DNA of 36,368 nucleotides from CAZXVW01 sp964644025 (GCA_964644025.1 CAZXVW010000017.1:1-36368), one strand, 5' to 3'; numbered from the stretch's first letter, positions 23,556 to 32,060 are shown. Notes: generated by a model not told the origin, from the letters alone. Program-made: numbers and translations.

Positions 23556-26132
23556 TTACTGACCCACCCGCCACGGACTGGCCAGGGCTAGGCCGCCGCC
23601 CACCTGGCGCACTCGCACGTAGTAATAATCGCCGGCCTGTGGTTCATCGAAATCGGAGAACTCGAACTCCAGCTCCAGCGGGGCGTCATCCGGCACCAGC
23701 GAAAACTGCGCGCCATCGACGTTTCGGTCGCGGCGCAACTCCAGCCGGGCGGGGCCGTTCAGCAGCTCCGCCAGCCGGGCGGCGAGTTCTCGCGGCCGGC
23801 TGGAGCCCGGCCGGGCCTCACTGTCCAAAATGGCACGAATCTGGGTATCGCGCGTGGCGCCGGCCAGCTCGAGCAGCATACCTTTTCCGCGCCCGCGCGT
23901 GTCGGCGAGAAACGCGAGCCGGTTCGGATTCTCCGGGTCGCGCTTCACAAGGTACTTGGTGGGATTGGCAAACCACGGCCTGGTAACGCGGGCCAGCCGC
24001 GCGCCGTTGACCTCGATGGTTCCGCGCCATTGCTTGGGACCGCGCGGCCGGGCATAGGTGAACACCTCTGATGAGGACTCGAGCGTGAACTCCACCGTGA
24101 CGTTCGGGTTGATTTTGGGCGCCAGCGGTGACCGGCTGTAGATCACCTTCCCGTTCTTGATCACGTCGACTGCTTCGATCGGGGCCGTCCCCATCACCCG
24201 GCACCGGATCGTGCGCCCGTTCGCAGCCTGCACATGCTGGCCGATCCGCGCGCCGTTCAGCGTGGCGTCGATGAGAATCCGTTCGCCCGTGGTCGCGTAG
24301 GTGGAGCGCCCGCGCATCGCGTTGAAGATCGTCTCGGCGGTGTTGGCGGGCGCCAGTACCGCGGCGAGTCCGCCCATCTGTACGTGCGTGATTCCGAAGT
24401 AGCCGGGATGGCCGGTGTGGTCGTCCGAGGAGCCGACGAAACCCACGTCATAGCCGTTCAGCAGATAGCGGTTGCCGAACCATTCGAACACGCCGTGGCC
24501 GGAGTTCGTCTCGACCAGCCGCTCCAGCTCGGCGTCGTTCATGCGCCAGTCGCCGGGATTATGGGCGTGCGGAATGACCAGGACTTCATTCGCGGTATAG
24601 AGTTTCCGCAGTCCGGCGTACAGTTCGCTCAAGAAGCTGATTTCCTGGCCGGCCACCCGCTTTCGCCCCTGGGGGCTGCGGAAGTACACGTTGTGGTGGC
24701 CGCCGAAGTTCGTGTTGGCTGTCCACTCATAGCCCAGGATGGGAGTGAACCGGCCGGGGTCGGCGTACTTCTCTGTCATTTGCTGGAGCGTTCGCCATTC
24801 CCAGTCGTCCAGCCAGATGTCGTGCTCGGACAGCGTGACGAAATCGAGCCGGGCGAGGTCGCGGGCGAAATGGAAGTAGTTCTCGGGCGATCCCTGGCCG
24901 TCGGCAAACCCCGAGTGGCCGTGCGTGTCACCCCAGTAAACGCGGTACTCGGGGTCTTCGACGACCCAGAGCGGATTACTGCGGCAGGCCAGCGAGCCGT
25001 CCCTGGTGCGGACGGTGAACCGGTACACGCCGGGTTGTTCCAGCTTGAGGTTCTTGAGAATCGTCACTGGCTCGGAGCCGGAAGGCGCTGTGCGGAATGG
25101 CTCGCCGTTCAGCAGCACTTCGTATTCCGGAGTCGTGCCGCTGGCCGGGTTCCGGTACACATCCTCGCTGCGCACGGCCAGTTCGAAGGATTCCCCCGGC
25201 TCGACAACCGAAGGCTTCACGATCGCCGTCACGCGGCGGATTTCCGGGCGGCCGATAACCCTGAACGACGGCCACCTGGGGGTGAGGATCAGGCCCTTGC
25301 CCTCCAGGTCCGGAAAGATGGGCAACAGCACCCGGTCGTTGCTCCAGTGTTGCACCCTCATGCCTTTCGACCCGCCGGAGGTGTCGCCAAAGGTGATCGT
25401 GATGGTGTCGCCTGTGCGAAGCGTCGTCCCCTCGAGCTGGAAGAAAGTCACGGGGATGACGTTAAAGCTCCGCCACTGCGGGCGCGGCCGGGCTTTCTTG
25501 AAGGCGGCCGCCGGGTTCGAGCAGGTGATGCTCACGTAGTTGTCACCCGCCGGATCGGTGGCCTGAAGGCGCAGGCTCCGGGGGTCGACGGGATCCTCCA
25601 GTTCAGTGGCCGCCGGCGCCCGGGATGTCCACCGCGAGGACTGGGCAACCAGAATGCCGCCGCCGGGCGCCATCGGCATTTCGCCTACGGTGTAGGTTTC
25701 TGCGATGGTGATGTAGTCTCCGGCAATGAACGGGCCGGGCCTGGAGAATGTGATGGAGCCGATCGCGTCCGGCCTCTCGTCCTTGATGCGGAACTCGGAT
25801 GTCATCCGGGCGATGAACGACGACACGTAGCGGGTCGTTGTCTTCCGTACCGGCCGGCGGTGGAGGGCGCGGTTGGCGGAAGCGACCATTTGCGAGTAGT
25901 CGAGCGGCAGCGGTCCGCCCGACAGGGCGTAGGCATTGCTCCAGGCCCACAGCGTGCGCAGACGTTCCAGGAGGACCTCGGCGGAATCGGTCGCCGCCCC
26001 GGCCTCAGTCTTGAGCTTCTCCACCCGGGCGCGAAGTTCCGGGCTCATGTAATCCCGTCTCTGTGCTGTCGCCCCGGGGAGCAGCAGCAGGGGAAAGCAA
26101 GCGGCAACGATAATCCATGCAAGGCGTCTCAT
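23556..26132 (-). CDS. secreted DUF3604 protein with PHP-like domain
   Basis: The 858-residue protein starts with a signal peptide (residues 1-23, ending ATAQ). The N-terminal 370 residues have no recognisable motif beyond beta-rich, Ig-like stretches. From about residue 395 comes the DUF3604 core: YWGDTHGHSGFADG, TLSEHD, VIPHAHNPGDWR and GSSDDHTGHPG. These histidines and aspartates match the metal-binding layout of PHP-type phosphoesterases. A C-terminal beta domain follows. The family is annotated as unknown, and phosphoesterase activity is inference from the fold. The ATG at 26132 has TAGGAG 9 nt upstream. It is probably a single-gene unit with a -10 element at 26190-26185. Confidence 0.88.
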   Translation of the reverse strand: MRRLAWIIVAACFPLLLLPGATAQRRDYMSPELRARVEKLKTEAGAATDSAEVLLERLRTLWAWSNAYALSGGPLPLDYSQMVASANRALHRRPVRKTTTRYVSSFIARMTSEFRIKDERPDAIGSITFSRPGPFIAGDYITIAETYTVGEMPMAPGGGILVAQSSRWTSRAPAATELEDPVDPRSLRLQATDPAGDNYVSITCSNPAAAFKKARPRPQWRSFNVIPVTFFQLEGTTLRTGDTITITFGDTSGGSKGMRVQHWSNDRVLLPIFPDLEGKGLILTPRWPSFRVIGRPEIRRVTAIVKPSVVEPGESFELAVRSEDVYRNPASGTTPEYEVLLNGEPFRTAPSGSEPVTILKNLKLEQPGVYRFTVRTRDGSLACRSNPLWVVEDPEYRVYWGDTHGHSGFADGQGSPENYFHFARDLARLDFVTLSEHDIWLDDWEWRTLQQMTEKYADPGRFTPILGYEWTANTNFGGHHNVYFRSPQGRKRVAGQEISFLSELYAGLRKLYTANEVLVIPHAHNPGDWRMNDAELERLVETNSGHGVFEWFGNRYLLNGYDVGFVGSSDDHTGHPGYFGITHVQMGGLAAVLAPANTAETIFNAMRGRSTYATTGERILIDATLNGARIGQHVQAANGRTIRCRVMGTAPIEAVDVIKNGKVIYSRSPLAPKINPNVTVEFTLESSSEVFTYARPRGPKQWRGTIEVNGARLARVTRPWFANPTKYLVKRDPENPNRLAFLADTRGRGKGMLLELAGATRDTQIRAILDSEARPGSSRPRELAARLAELLNGPARLELRRDRNVDGAQFSLVPDDAPLELEFEFSDFDEPQAGDYYYVRVRQVGGGLALASPWRVGQ

Positions 26133-26184
26133 TCGCGGGACTCCTATCAGCCAGGACTTCCACTTGGGTATCCGGGTGCGTTTC

Positions 26185-26190
26185 AGTATA
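26185..26190 (-). promoter_or_regulatory. putative -10 element of the DUF3604 gene
   Basis: TATACT on the minus strand (26190-26185) lies 53 bp before the ATG at 26132. A poor -35 candidate ACTTAA stands 17 bp upstream. Confidence 0.3.
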
Positions 26191-26528
26191 CACGAACTTG
26201 CCCCCCTTTAAGTTGAGCCAACACGGTCTGGAAGGTGGTCTTGGAGTCGATGAGCATGGACCGAACGGGGTGCTGGTGACGATCTCGGAAGATGGAGCGC
26301 ACGTTGATTTCGATGGCGCCAGGCTCATCCGGACCGAGGGCGAACCAGATGCCGGCCGCTTCTGCTTTGATGGCCATTGGTGAAATCATTCATCGCCGTA
26401 ACCCGAACGGGGGAGCGGGTCGTCACTTCTTGGCGTGGCTGCCGCACGATGCGCCAGAGGGCTATGTTGCGCCGTTAGCAGATGTGTAATCGGCGGTGCT
26501 GGTACAAAAATCGGACGACGTTGCAGCC

Positions 26529-26583
26529 TCACCCCAGCTTGCATACCGTTTGCCAAGCACGTTGAGCGATGAGCCTGGGGTGA
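26529..26583 (+). promoter_or_regulatory. inverted repeat in the leader of the flavoprotein gene
   Basis: TCACCCCAG (26529-26537) and CTGGGGTGA (26575-26583) are perfect 9-bp inverted repeats 37 bp apart. They enclose a smaller pair GCTTG (26537-26541) / CAAGC (26554-26558) that shares one base with the outer arm. The ribosome-binding GGAGGG begins 13 nt after it. It could be a folded mRNA leader or a regulator site. Confidence 0.3.
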
Positions 26584-26607
26584 TCAGAGCAACAGCGGAG
26601 GGTGATG

Positions 26608-28476
26608 ATGAAGCACAAAGATAACGACAGCGAGTACGGGCCGACGCGCCGCGAGATCGTCACGGCCGGCGTCCTGGCGGCTGCGGCCTTGCCGGCGTTC
26701 ACCAGAAACGCCAGGGCAAAGTCGATGGCCGGAGCCGCGAGGAACGAGCACGTAACGGATTTGTTGGTGATCGGCAGCGGGTTTGCCGGCACCTTCGCCG
26801 CCATCGAGGCGAGGAAACAGGGTTTGAAGGTCCTGATGATGGACAAGGGATCGGTGGGGTTGTCCGGGATGTCGGCCTGGGCATCGGATTGCCGGCCGTT
26901 CGACCCCAGCCTGTACGACCGCGAGGAGTGGCTGAGGAATGTCTCGCGCTCCACCGAGTACTTGAACGATCGGAAGTGGCTGGAATTCTTCCTCGATGAG
27001 TCTCTGGAGATCTGGAACACGCTTTGGGATTGGGGCGCCTACCCCAGCAAGCCGTTCCAACGCTCGAGTGTGTTTCGCCAGCAACTGGAGAAGGCCGGCG
27101 TGACCATGGTCGAGCGCGTAATGGCCACCGGGCTGATTCAGGACGAAACAGGCCGCGTCTGCGGCGCCGTGGGTTTTACCTACGACGACACCGAGCAGGA
27201 ATGCCGGGCTGTCGTGGTCAGAGCCAAGGCCGTGATCTTGGCCACCGGGGCCGGCGGATACAAAAGCCCCGGTTTCCCGATCTGGGGCTTGACCTTCGAC
27301 GGGGACGCCATGGCGTACGCGGCCGGCGCCTGGATTACCGGCAAGGAGTTTCACGACACCCACACTACCTTCTCGAAATACCCGGCGGCCTCCTATGAAG
27401 CGTGGTCCTGGGCGCAAGACACGGTGGGTCCTTTGGTCCTGGTTGGTCCGCCGAGTGCGACGGGCCGAGGCGGGCTAACCCTGACCTCGGCCTTCCGCGC
27501 CGCCGAAGGCAGGATCTCGCGGAGAGCGGGTCCGCCTGCTCCGGGCGGCGGCCAGGGTGATCGCGGCCGCCCCGGCGCCCGCGGCCCCAGGCCTTCTCCC
27601 GAGGACAACAAGAAGTACCTGGGCAAAGGATTCCTGACGCGTCCCGGGTTGAACGTCGACCTGGGCGGACCGCCCTCCGGCGGTGGCGGCCGGCGAAGGA
27701 TCGACCTGGGCTTCCGCGTCGGCGGCGCCACAGCGGGCATGGGCGTCCACAAGGGTGAGGGCGTGTTCTGCTCCGATTACACCGGCGCGGCCGACGGCGT
27801 CGAGGGGCTGTACGCAGCCGGTGACGCGCTCGGCTCCATGATGTGCGGAGCCGTGTATCCGGGCCGCGGTTTCTCCTCCTATGGTTCGGCCATTCAGGGC
27901 CGGCGGGCCGCCAGGTTCGCGGCGGAGTTTGTCAAGGGCGCCGCAGAGCCGCGCATCCGCCCCGCAGCCATCGAGAAACTGATCCAGGCGATGTGGGCCC
28001 CGCGGGAGAACGCCGAAGGGTTCAGCCCGAAATGGGTCACTCAAACCCTGCGCAACACGATGACCCCTTACCATATCCTGTACATTAAGTCACCCAGCCG
28101 CTTGAACGGCGCACTGGCCTCGATCGAATACATCCGCCAGCACTGTGTGCCGAAGCTGATCGCCCGGGACGGCCATGAGCTCCGGCTGGCTCACGAGACG
28201 GCCAACATGCTGCTCAATGCCGAGATGAAGCTGCGGGCGGGCCTGTTTCGGACCGAGAGCCGGGGTACGCATTACCGGGAGGATTTCCCGGCCCGCAATG
28301 ACAAGGAGTGGCTGTGCTGGGTGAAGATCAAGCGGGACGCCGGCCGGATGGTTTTGGCCAAGCACCCCATTCCCGCCGAGTGGCGGCCTGATCCGAAGCT
28401 CCCCTATCGGGAGCGGTATCCCAACCCGTTACCAGGGGAAGACGAATTCCTGGCCGCTCATCCGGACTGGAGCTGA
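26608..28476 (+). CDS. Tat-exported FAD-dependent oxidoreductase (fumarate reductase/AprA-like flavoprotein)
   Basis: The 622-residue protein has a twin-arginine signal (TRREIV at 13-18, then a hydrophobic stretch to about 30). An FAD-binding fold follows, with G56xG58xxG61 in DLLVIGSGFAG. Later motifs of the succinate dehydrogenase/fumarate reductase/APS reductase flavoprotein superfamily are ILATGAGGY, FDGDAMAYAAGA and GLYAAGD near residue 400 with SSYGSAIQGRRAA. A low-complexity Gly/Pro/Arg-rich segment covers about 300-355 in the middle of the capping region. ATG 26608 is chosen over ATG 26605 and GTG 26602 because GGAGGG (26597-26602) then has workable spacing. The next gene encodes a ferredoxin, so it probably works as a two-subunit periplasmic redox enzyme. 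The substrate is unknown; the catalytic residues of fumarate reductase could not be located. Confidence 0.85.
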   Translation: MKHKDNDSEYGPTRREIVTAGVLAAAALPAFTRNARAKSMAGAARNEHVTDLLVIGSGFAGTFAAIEARKQGLKVLMMDKGSVGLSGMSAWASDCRPFDPSLYDREEWLRNVSRSTEYLNDRKWLEFFLDESLEIWNTLWDWGAYPSKPFQRSSVFRQQLEKAGVTMVERVMATGLIQDETGRVCGAVGFTYDDTEQECRAVVVRAKAVILATGAGGYKSPGFPIWGLTFDGDAMAYAAGAWITGKEFHDTHTTFSKYPAASYEAWSWAQDTVGPLVLVGPPSATGRGGLTLTSAFRAAEGRISRRAGPPAPGGGQGDRGRPGARGPRPSPEDNKKYLGKGFLTRPGLNVDLGGPPSGGGGRRRIDLGFRVGGATAGMGVHKGEGVFCSDYTGAADGVEGLYAAGDALGSMMCGAVYPGRGFSSYGSAIQGRRAARFAAEFVKGAAEPRIRPAAIEKLIQAMWAPRENAEGFSPKWVTQTLRNTMTPYHILYIKSPSRLNGALASIEYIRQHCVPKLIARDGHELRLAHETANMLLNAEMKLRAGLFRTESRGTHYREDFPARNDKEWLCWVKIKRDAGRMVLAKHPIPAEWRPDPKLPYRERYPNPLPGEDEFLAAHPDWS

Positions 28477-28518
28477 GCGTGGGAGTTTGCGGCGCGATGT
28501 CAAGGAGGAATTTTCAAG

Positions 28519-28734
28519 ATGCCTGTCAACAAGATTGAAGGCTGCATCGGATGCGGGAGCTGCGTGATGGCGTGCCCGGACGACGTCCTTCGCATGAACC
28601 CCAAGACCGGCCACGCCCGCATCGCCTACCAGGACAATTGCCAGATCTGCCACCTGTGCCGGCTGGTGTGCCCGGCGGACGCGATCACGGTGACGCCGGA
28701 CAAGGCGGTCTTGCCTACGACAGCGTGGGGATAA
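28519..28734 (+). CDS. 8-Cys (2x[4Fe-4S]) ferredoxin-type subunit
   Basis: The 71-residue protein holds two CxxCxxCxxxCP clusters: C9, C12, C15, C19 and C41, C44, C47, C51. They would bind two [4Fe-4S] centres for electron transfer. It has no signal peptide. A strong ribosome-binding site, AAGGAGG (28502-28508), lies 10 nt before the ATG. It is 42 bp downstream of the Tat-signal flavoprotein, like the AprA/AprB arrangement, and could cross the membrane bound to it. The long insert between the clusters (21 residues) differs from compact clostridial ferredoxins. Cluster number is inferred from cysteines. Confidence 0.9.
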   Translation: MPVNKIEGCIGCGSCVMACPDDVLRMNPKTGHARIAYQDNCQICHLCRLVCPADAITVTPDKAVLPTTAWG

Positions 28735-28753
28735 AACTCGGGAACATAGCAGT

Positions 28754-28801
28754 GCGGGGGTGAAAAGCAGTCCCCCGCGAATCACCGTGCCGAGTGGCAC
28801 G
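28754..28801. terminator. pair of hairpins between convergent ferredoxin and radical SAM genes
   Basis: GCGGGGG (28754-28760) pairs with CCCCCGC (28772-28778) around an 11-nt loop. CGTGCC (28786-28791) pairs with GGCACG (28796-28801) around a 4-nt loop and is followed by CTTTG. They start 20 nt after the ferredoxin stop. There is no strong T-tract, but position between convergent genes suggests transcription ends here. Confidence 0.38.
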
Positions 28802-28926
28802 CTTTGCGAGTCAGCGGCTTCACACTATCTTGAGAGGGAAAGTGCTGGCAGGGCCTCCAGCCGGGTGCCTTGTTGGCAAGTCCCCGTTTGCCGGGCGGAC
28901 ACGCCAGAGCCCTGTGCCGGCAGTGC

Positions 28927-30357
28927 TCAGGCGGCGGCCGGTCTCGGAGTCTGTTGGTAGAGCTGGCGATAGCCTTTTCTCAATCCCAACTGAGTGAAGA
29001 ACGAGACTTTGGCAACGTCGAGGGAGGGGCGGTATCTGAAGGTCTGGATTGTCCGCTTGAGAATCCGGCCCATGCTGTAGCCTTTTCTCATGACCTCGGC
29101 ATTGGCGTTGAACATTTCCTCCTCGGACATGATGGGGTGCCGGAAGACAATTCGAGCCGTGCCATAGTCATCCCAGGACCGGTCCGGAAGGATCCGTCCC
29201 TGCTCCAGGTACTCCCGGTAGATCTGGCTGCCGGGCATTGGTTTCAGGGTGAAAATGAACGGCGTGATGCCGCATTCGTCGCAAAACTCCAGGGTTCTGT
29301 AATACGTTTCCACGGTGTCCTTGTCCCAGCCGATAATGAAGAACCCGTGCACCTCGATTCCCAGGCGCTGGATCGTGCGAACATTGTCCTTCATCTTCTG
29401 GAGCTCAAAGTAATCCGGTGAGCGGTAGTGCAGCTTCCTCCAGGCCCCGGACTGTTTCTGGCCATCCGCGGATATGGCCTCCAGGCCTGCGGCGATGCTC
29501 GCCAGACCGCTCTCGGCAGCGAGTTCCAGTATTCTCCGTCCCTCTTTGTAGTTCACCGCGGAGAGTCCGCCGGCGCCGGTCCAGAGGCGTTTCGGACGCA
29601 GAGTGGCCAGTTCCCGGTACAGGTCCAGGTAGTATTGATTTTCTTCGGGCCGGTCCACGATCTGGGGATGGCCAAATACACTGTCATCGAAGTTGTAATA
29701 ACGGGGACCAAGGCTGGCGACCTCGCTGACTACATCGTCGATCGGCCGATGCCGAATCCTGGCCCCGAAAATGTCGGTGACGGGGCAAAACCGGCAGTGA
29801 TTGGGACATCCGCGGGTGGTGAAAATGGAGTCCATCATGTAGCGCCGGCGTGGCAGCAGGTCCCGCCTCAGAGCGGGGACCTTTTCCAGCGTGGGCCGCT
29901 GCCTGATGTGATGGACCGTGCCGGGCAGCTTCTGGACCGCATACGGCCCGCACACGTAGAACTGCTTCAGATTGTTTCGTTCGATGTCTTCGAGGATGAG
30001 CGGCCAGAGTTGCTCGCCCTCGCCGATGGCAACCGCGGTCGCATGCCCTTTGGCCTCCTCCGGAAAGGCGAACATGTGCGGCCCTCCCAGTATGACCTTC
30101 TTTCCGCGCTGGAGGAAGTTATCGGCAATTTCGTAGGCGATCGTCGCCAGCGGTGTCCGCACGGTGATAGCAACGACATCGACGTCGGATTCGTAATCCA
30201 CCTGGTCGCCGAGGAACATGTCCACGAGTGAGACGTCGTGCTCCTCTGGCGTCAGGGCCGCCAGCAAGCAGGAAGCCAACGGCATCACAGGCGCCGTGGA
30301 CCTCGCCGTCTCAATGCTTCTTCCAGGAAAAATGATCATGATCTTCACGGTAGGCAT
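28927..30357 (-). CDS. B12-binding radical SAM enzyme
   Basis: The 476-residue protein has an N-terminal cobalamin-binding domain (about 1-130; MIIFPGR, VVAITVRT, ILGGPHMFAF). A radical SAM domain follows with the cluster motif C184-x3-C188-x2-C191 in TRGCPNHCRFCP. Further barrel motifs are FDDSVFGHPQ, TGAGGLSA, GLEAIS and FFIIGWDKDTVETY. Class B radical SAM enzymes of this layout usually methylate unreactive carbons or rearrange rings in lipids, cofactors or natural products; the substrate cannot be read. The ATG at 30357 has AAAGG too close, while GTG at 30348 has it 9 nt upstream, so GTG is a serious alternative. It converges on the ferredoxin gene and is divergent from a sulfatase. Confidence 0.9.
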   Translation of the reverse strand: MPTVKIMIIFPGRSIETARSTAPVMPLASCLLAALTPEEHDVSLVDMFLGDQVDYESDVDVVAITVRTPLATIAYEIADNFLQRGKKVILGGPHMFAFPEEAKGHATAVAIGEGEQLWPLILEDIERNNLKQFYVCGPYAVQKLPGTVHHIRQRPTLEKVPALRRDLLPRRRYMMDSIFTTRGCPNHCRFCPVTDIFGARIRHRPIDDVVSEVASLGPRYYNFDDSVFGHPQIVDRPEENQYYLDLYRELATLRPKRLWTGAGGLSAVNYKEGRRILELAAESGLASIAAGLEAISADGQKQSGAWRKLHYRSPDYFELQKMKDNVRTIQRLGIEVHGFFIIGWDKDTVETYYRTLEFCDECGITPFIFTLKPMPGSQIYREYLEQGRILPDRSWDDYGTARIVFRHPIMSEEEMFNANAEVMRKGYSMGRILKRTIQTFRYRPSLDVAKVSFFTQLGLRKGYRQLYQQTPRPAAA

Positions 30358-30541
30358 CCTTTCGAGGAAACCGTTCTGAAGCCTCGAATCCAGGGTAGTC
30401 CCGGCGATGCCTGGTTGCAATCGCTTGCCGGCCGCCGCCGTTGGTCATTGTGCAAACGCGGTGGAAGGTTGTCAGCAAGACTCAGCCTTTGGGAATCGCA
30501 GGATCCCCGGTGTCGTACGTGGGCTTCCGCGGGCCTGGGGA

Positions 30542-30564
30542 CGGGCAATCCAGTGATTCGCCCG
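30542..30564. promoter_or_regulatory. dyad-symmetric element upstream of the second sulfatase
   Basis: CGGGC and GCCCG enclose AATC/GATT with one bulged base and a 4-nt centre (30542-30564). It lies in the 263-bp divergent gap, 56 bp before the sulfatase ATG. It could be an operator or chance in GC-rich DNA. Confidence 0.25.
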
Positions 30565-30620
30565 ACGGGGGCCTGTCCGCCGCGTAACCTTTCGTACCGG
30601 TGTTGCGCCATCATGACGTT

Positions 30621-32060
30621 ATGCGCACATCCTGGCTGACGCTCCCGCTTCTTGTCATTCTGCTGACGTGGACCGCGGCGCCTTGCCTTGCCGCCGGCTC
30701 TACCCACCCGAACATTGTCATCTTCGTGGTCGATGACCTCGGCTGGGGCGACGTGGGCTACCACGGAAGCGAGATCCGGACACCCAACATCGACCGGCTC
30801 GCCGCCAACGGCATCATGCTCGAACACTTCTACGCGTTCCCGCTGTGCAGCCCGACACGGGCGGCGCTGATGACCGGCCGTTCCCCGATTGAGCTTGGCA
30901 TCGACGGCCCGATCGCCCCGAGCGCCAAGGAAGGCCTGCCGCTGGATGAACATCTTCTGCCCCAGACGTTCAAGGAGGCCGGCTACCAGACGTTCATGAC
31001 CGGCAAGTGGCACCTCGGGCTGGCCAAGGTGAGTTATTTCCCCACCAGCCGCGGGTTCGACCACTTCTACGGGCACCTGGGTCCGCAGGTGGACTATTTC
31101 ACTCACCTGATCGAGGGTGGCCTGGACTGGCAACGGAACGGCAAGAGTGTGCGGGAGAAGGGCTACACGACGGAGCTAATCGCCAACGAGTCCGTGCGAC
31201 TGCTCCACGAGCGCGACAAGAGCAAACCAACCCTGCTTTACGTCGCCTTCAACGCGGTGCACACACCGCTGCAGGCGCCGCAGTCCTACATCGACAAATA
31301 CGCGAACATCAAGGAGGAACCCCGCCGCATCTATGCCGCGATGACCGAGGCCATGGACGTGGCCATCGGCAAGGTGCTCGATGCGCTGGACGCGGAGGGG
31401 ATGACCGGCGACACGCTGGTGCTCTTCATCAGCGACAATGGCGGCGCGCGCGCGGCCCGCAACACGCCATTACGGGGAGGAAAGGGGACTCCATTCGAAG
31501 GTGGCATCCGCGTGCCCGCCGCCATCTGGTGGCCCGGCGTACTGGAAGGCGGCGGCAAGTCAGACCTGTTTATCACCGCCTCTGACTGGCTGCCGACGCT
31601 GGCGGCGGCCGCCGGAGTGCCGGTCGGCAACACCAAGCCCTTGTACGGCGAAAACCTCTGGCCCGCTCTCCGCGACGGAAAGACCGTCGCGCGCAAGGAT
31701 ATCCTCATCGGTGCCCGGGGCAACTTCGCCCTGTTCCACCAAGGCTGGAAGCTGGTTCAGAATACGCCCCGGGGGGGCGGAACACGGGAGACGTTGCTGT
31801 TCCGCATTTCGGAAGATCCGCTGGAGAAGCACGACCTGGCGGCTGAGCACCCCGAGCTGGTCCGGCAACTGGTGGCCGAGATCGAGGCATTCCCGAAGGG
31901 CCGGTCGCTGGTGGGAGGGCCAGGCGGCGCCCGCCGCCAGGCCGGACAGCGCCGCCAGGCCGGACAGCGCCCGCAAGGCCCACGTCGCCGAAATCCGCGG
32001 ACGACAGGTGAGACGAAGGAGACCCGGCCGCCTTACGCCGAGGCGGCCGCGCGAGAATAG
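30621..32060 (+). CDS. secreted sulfatase (S1 family, Cys-type) with Arg-rich tail
   Basis: The 479-residue protein has a signal peptide (hydrophobic core residues 6-19, ending AAPCLAA). A type I sulfatase domain follows: IVIFVVDDLGWGDVGYHG, activation site C76-S-P-T-R for formylglycine, TGKWHLG, LFISDNGGARAARN and GGIRVPAAIWWPG. The last 45 residues or so are basic, low-complexity and contain a duplicated RRQAGQ unit, which is unusual. The ATG at 30621 is preferred over GTG 30600 because the signal peptide begins there. It is divergent from the radical SAM gene. Like the first sulfatase it needs FGE from elsewhere. Sugar or steroid substrate is not readable. Confidence 0.9.
   Translation: MRTSWLTLPLLVILLTWTAAPCLAAGSTHPNIVIFVVDDLGWGDVGYHGSEIRTPNIDRLAANGIMLEHFYAFPLCSPTRAALMTGRSPIELGIDGPIAPSAKEGLPLDEHLLPQTFKEAGYQTFMTGKWHLGLAKVSYFPTSRGFDHFYGHLGPQVDYFTHLIEGGLDWQRNGKSVREKGYTTELIANESVRLLHERDKSKPTLLYVAFNAVHTPLQAPQSYIDKYANIKEEPRRIYAAMTEAMDVAIGKVLDALDAEGMTGDTLVLFISDNGGARAARNTPLRGGKGTPFEGGIRVPAAIWWPGVLEGGGKSDLFITASDWLPTLAAAAGVPVGNTKPLYGENLWPALRDGKTVARKDILIGARGNFALFHQGWKLVQNTPRGGGTRETLLFRISEDPLEKHDLAAEHPELVRQLVAEIEAFPKGRSLVGGPGGARRQAGQRRQAGQRPQGPRRRNPRTTGETKETRPPYAEAAARE
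31932..31967 (+). repeat. 18-bp tandem duplication in the sulfatase tail
   Basis: Two exact 18-bp copies (31932-31949 and 31950-31967) lie head to tail inside the coding region, keeping frame and doubling a six-residue RRQAGQ-type unit. Confidence 0.85.

Larger units (their letters stand above)
26133..26607. other. 475-bp divergent intergenic region
   Basis: This gap separates the DUF3604 gene (minus) from the flavoprotein gene (plus). It holds a -10 element for the former and a 9-bp inverted repeat just before the latter. A 68-codon minus-strand open frame (26389-26183) has fairly coding-like codons, with mostly G or C in third position, but no recognisable domain and no clear ribosome-binding site. 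It may be a small hypothetical gene or a decayed one and is not called here as a CDS. Confidence 0.5.

Noticed and set aside
24234..26216. 660-codon plus-strand open frame
   Set aside because: Lies fully opposite the DUF3604 gene, whose motifs and signal peptide are clear; composition is that of a shadow frame.
26183..26389. 68-codon minus-strand open frame as a small gene
   Set aside because: No ribosome-binding site or recognisable domain; its end overlaps the likely promoter of the DUF3604 gene. Described only in the gap entry.
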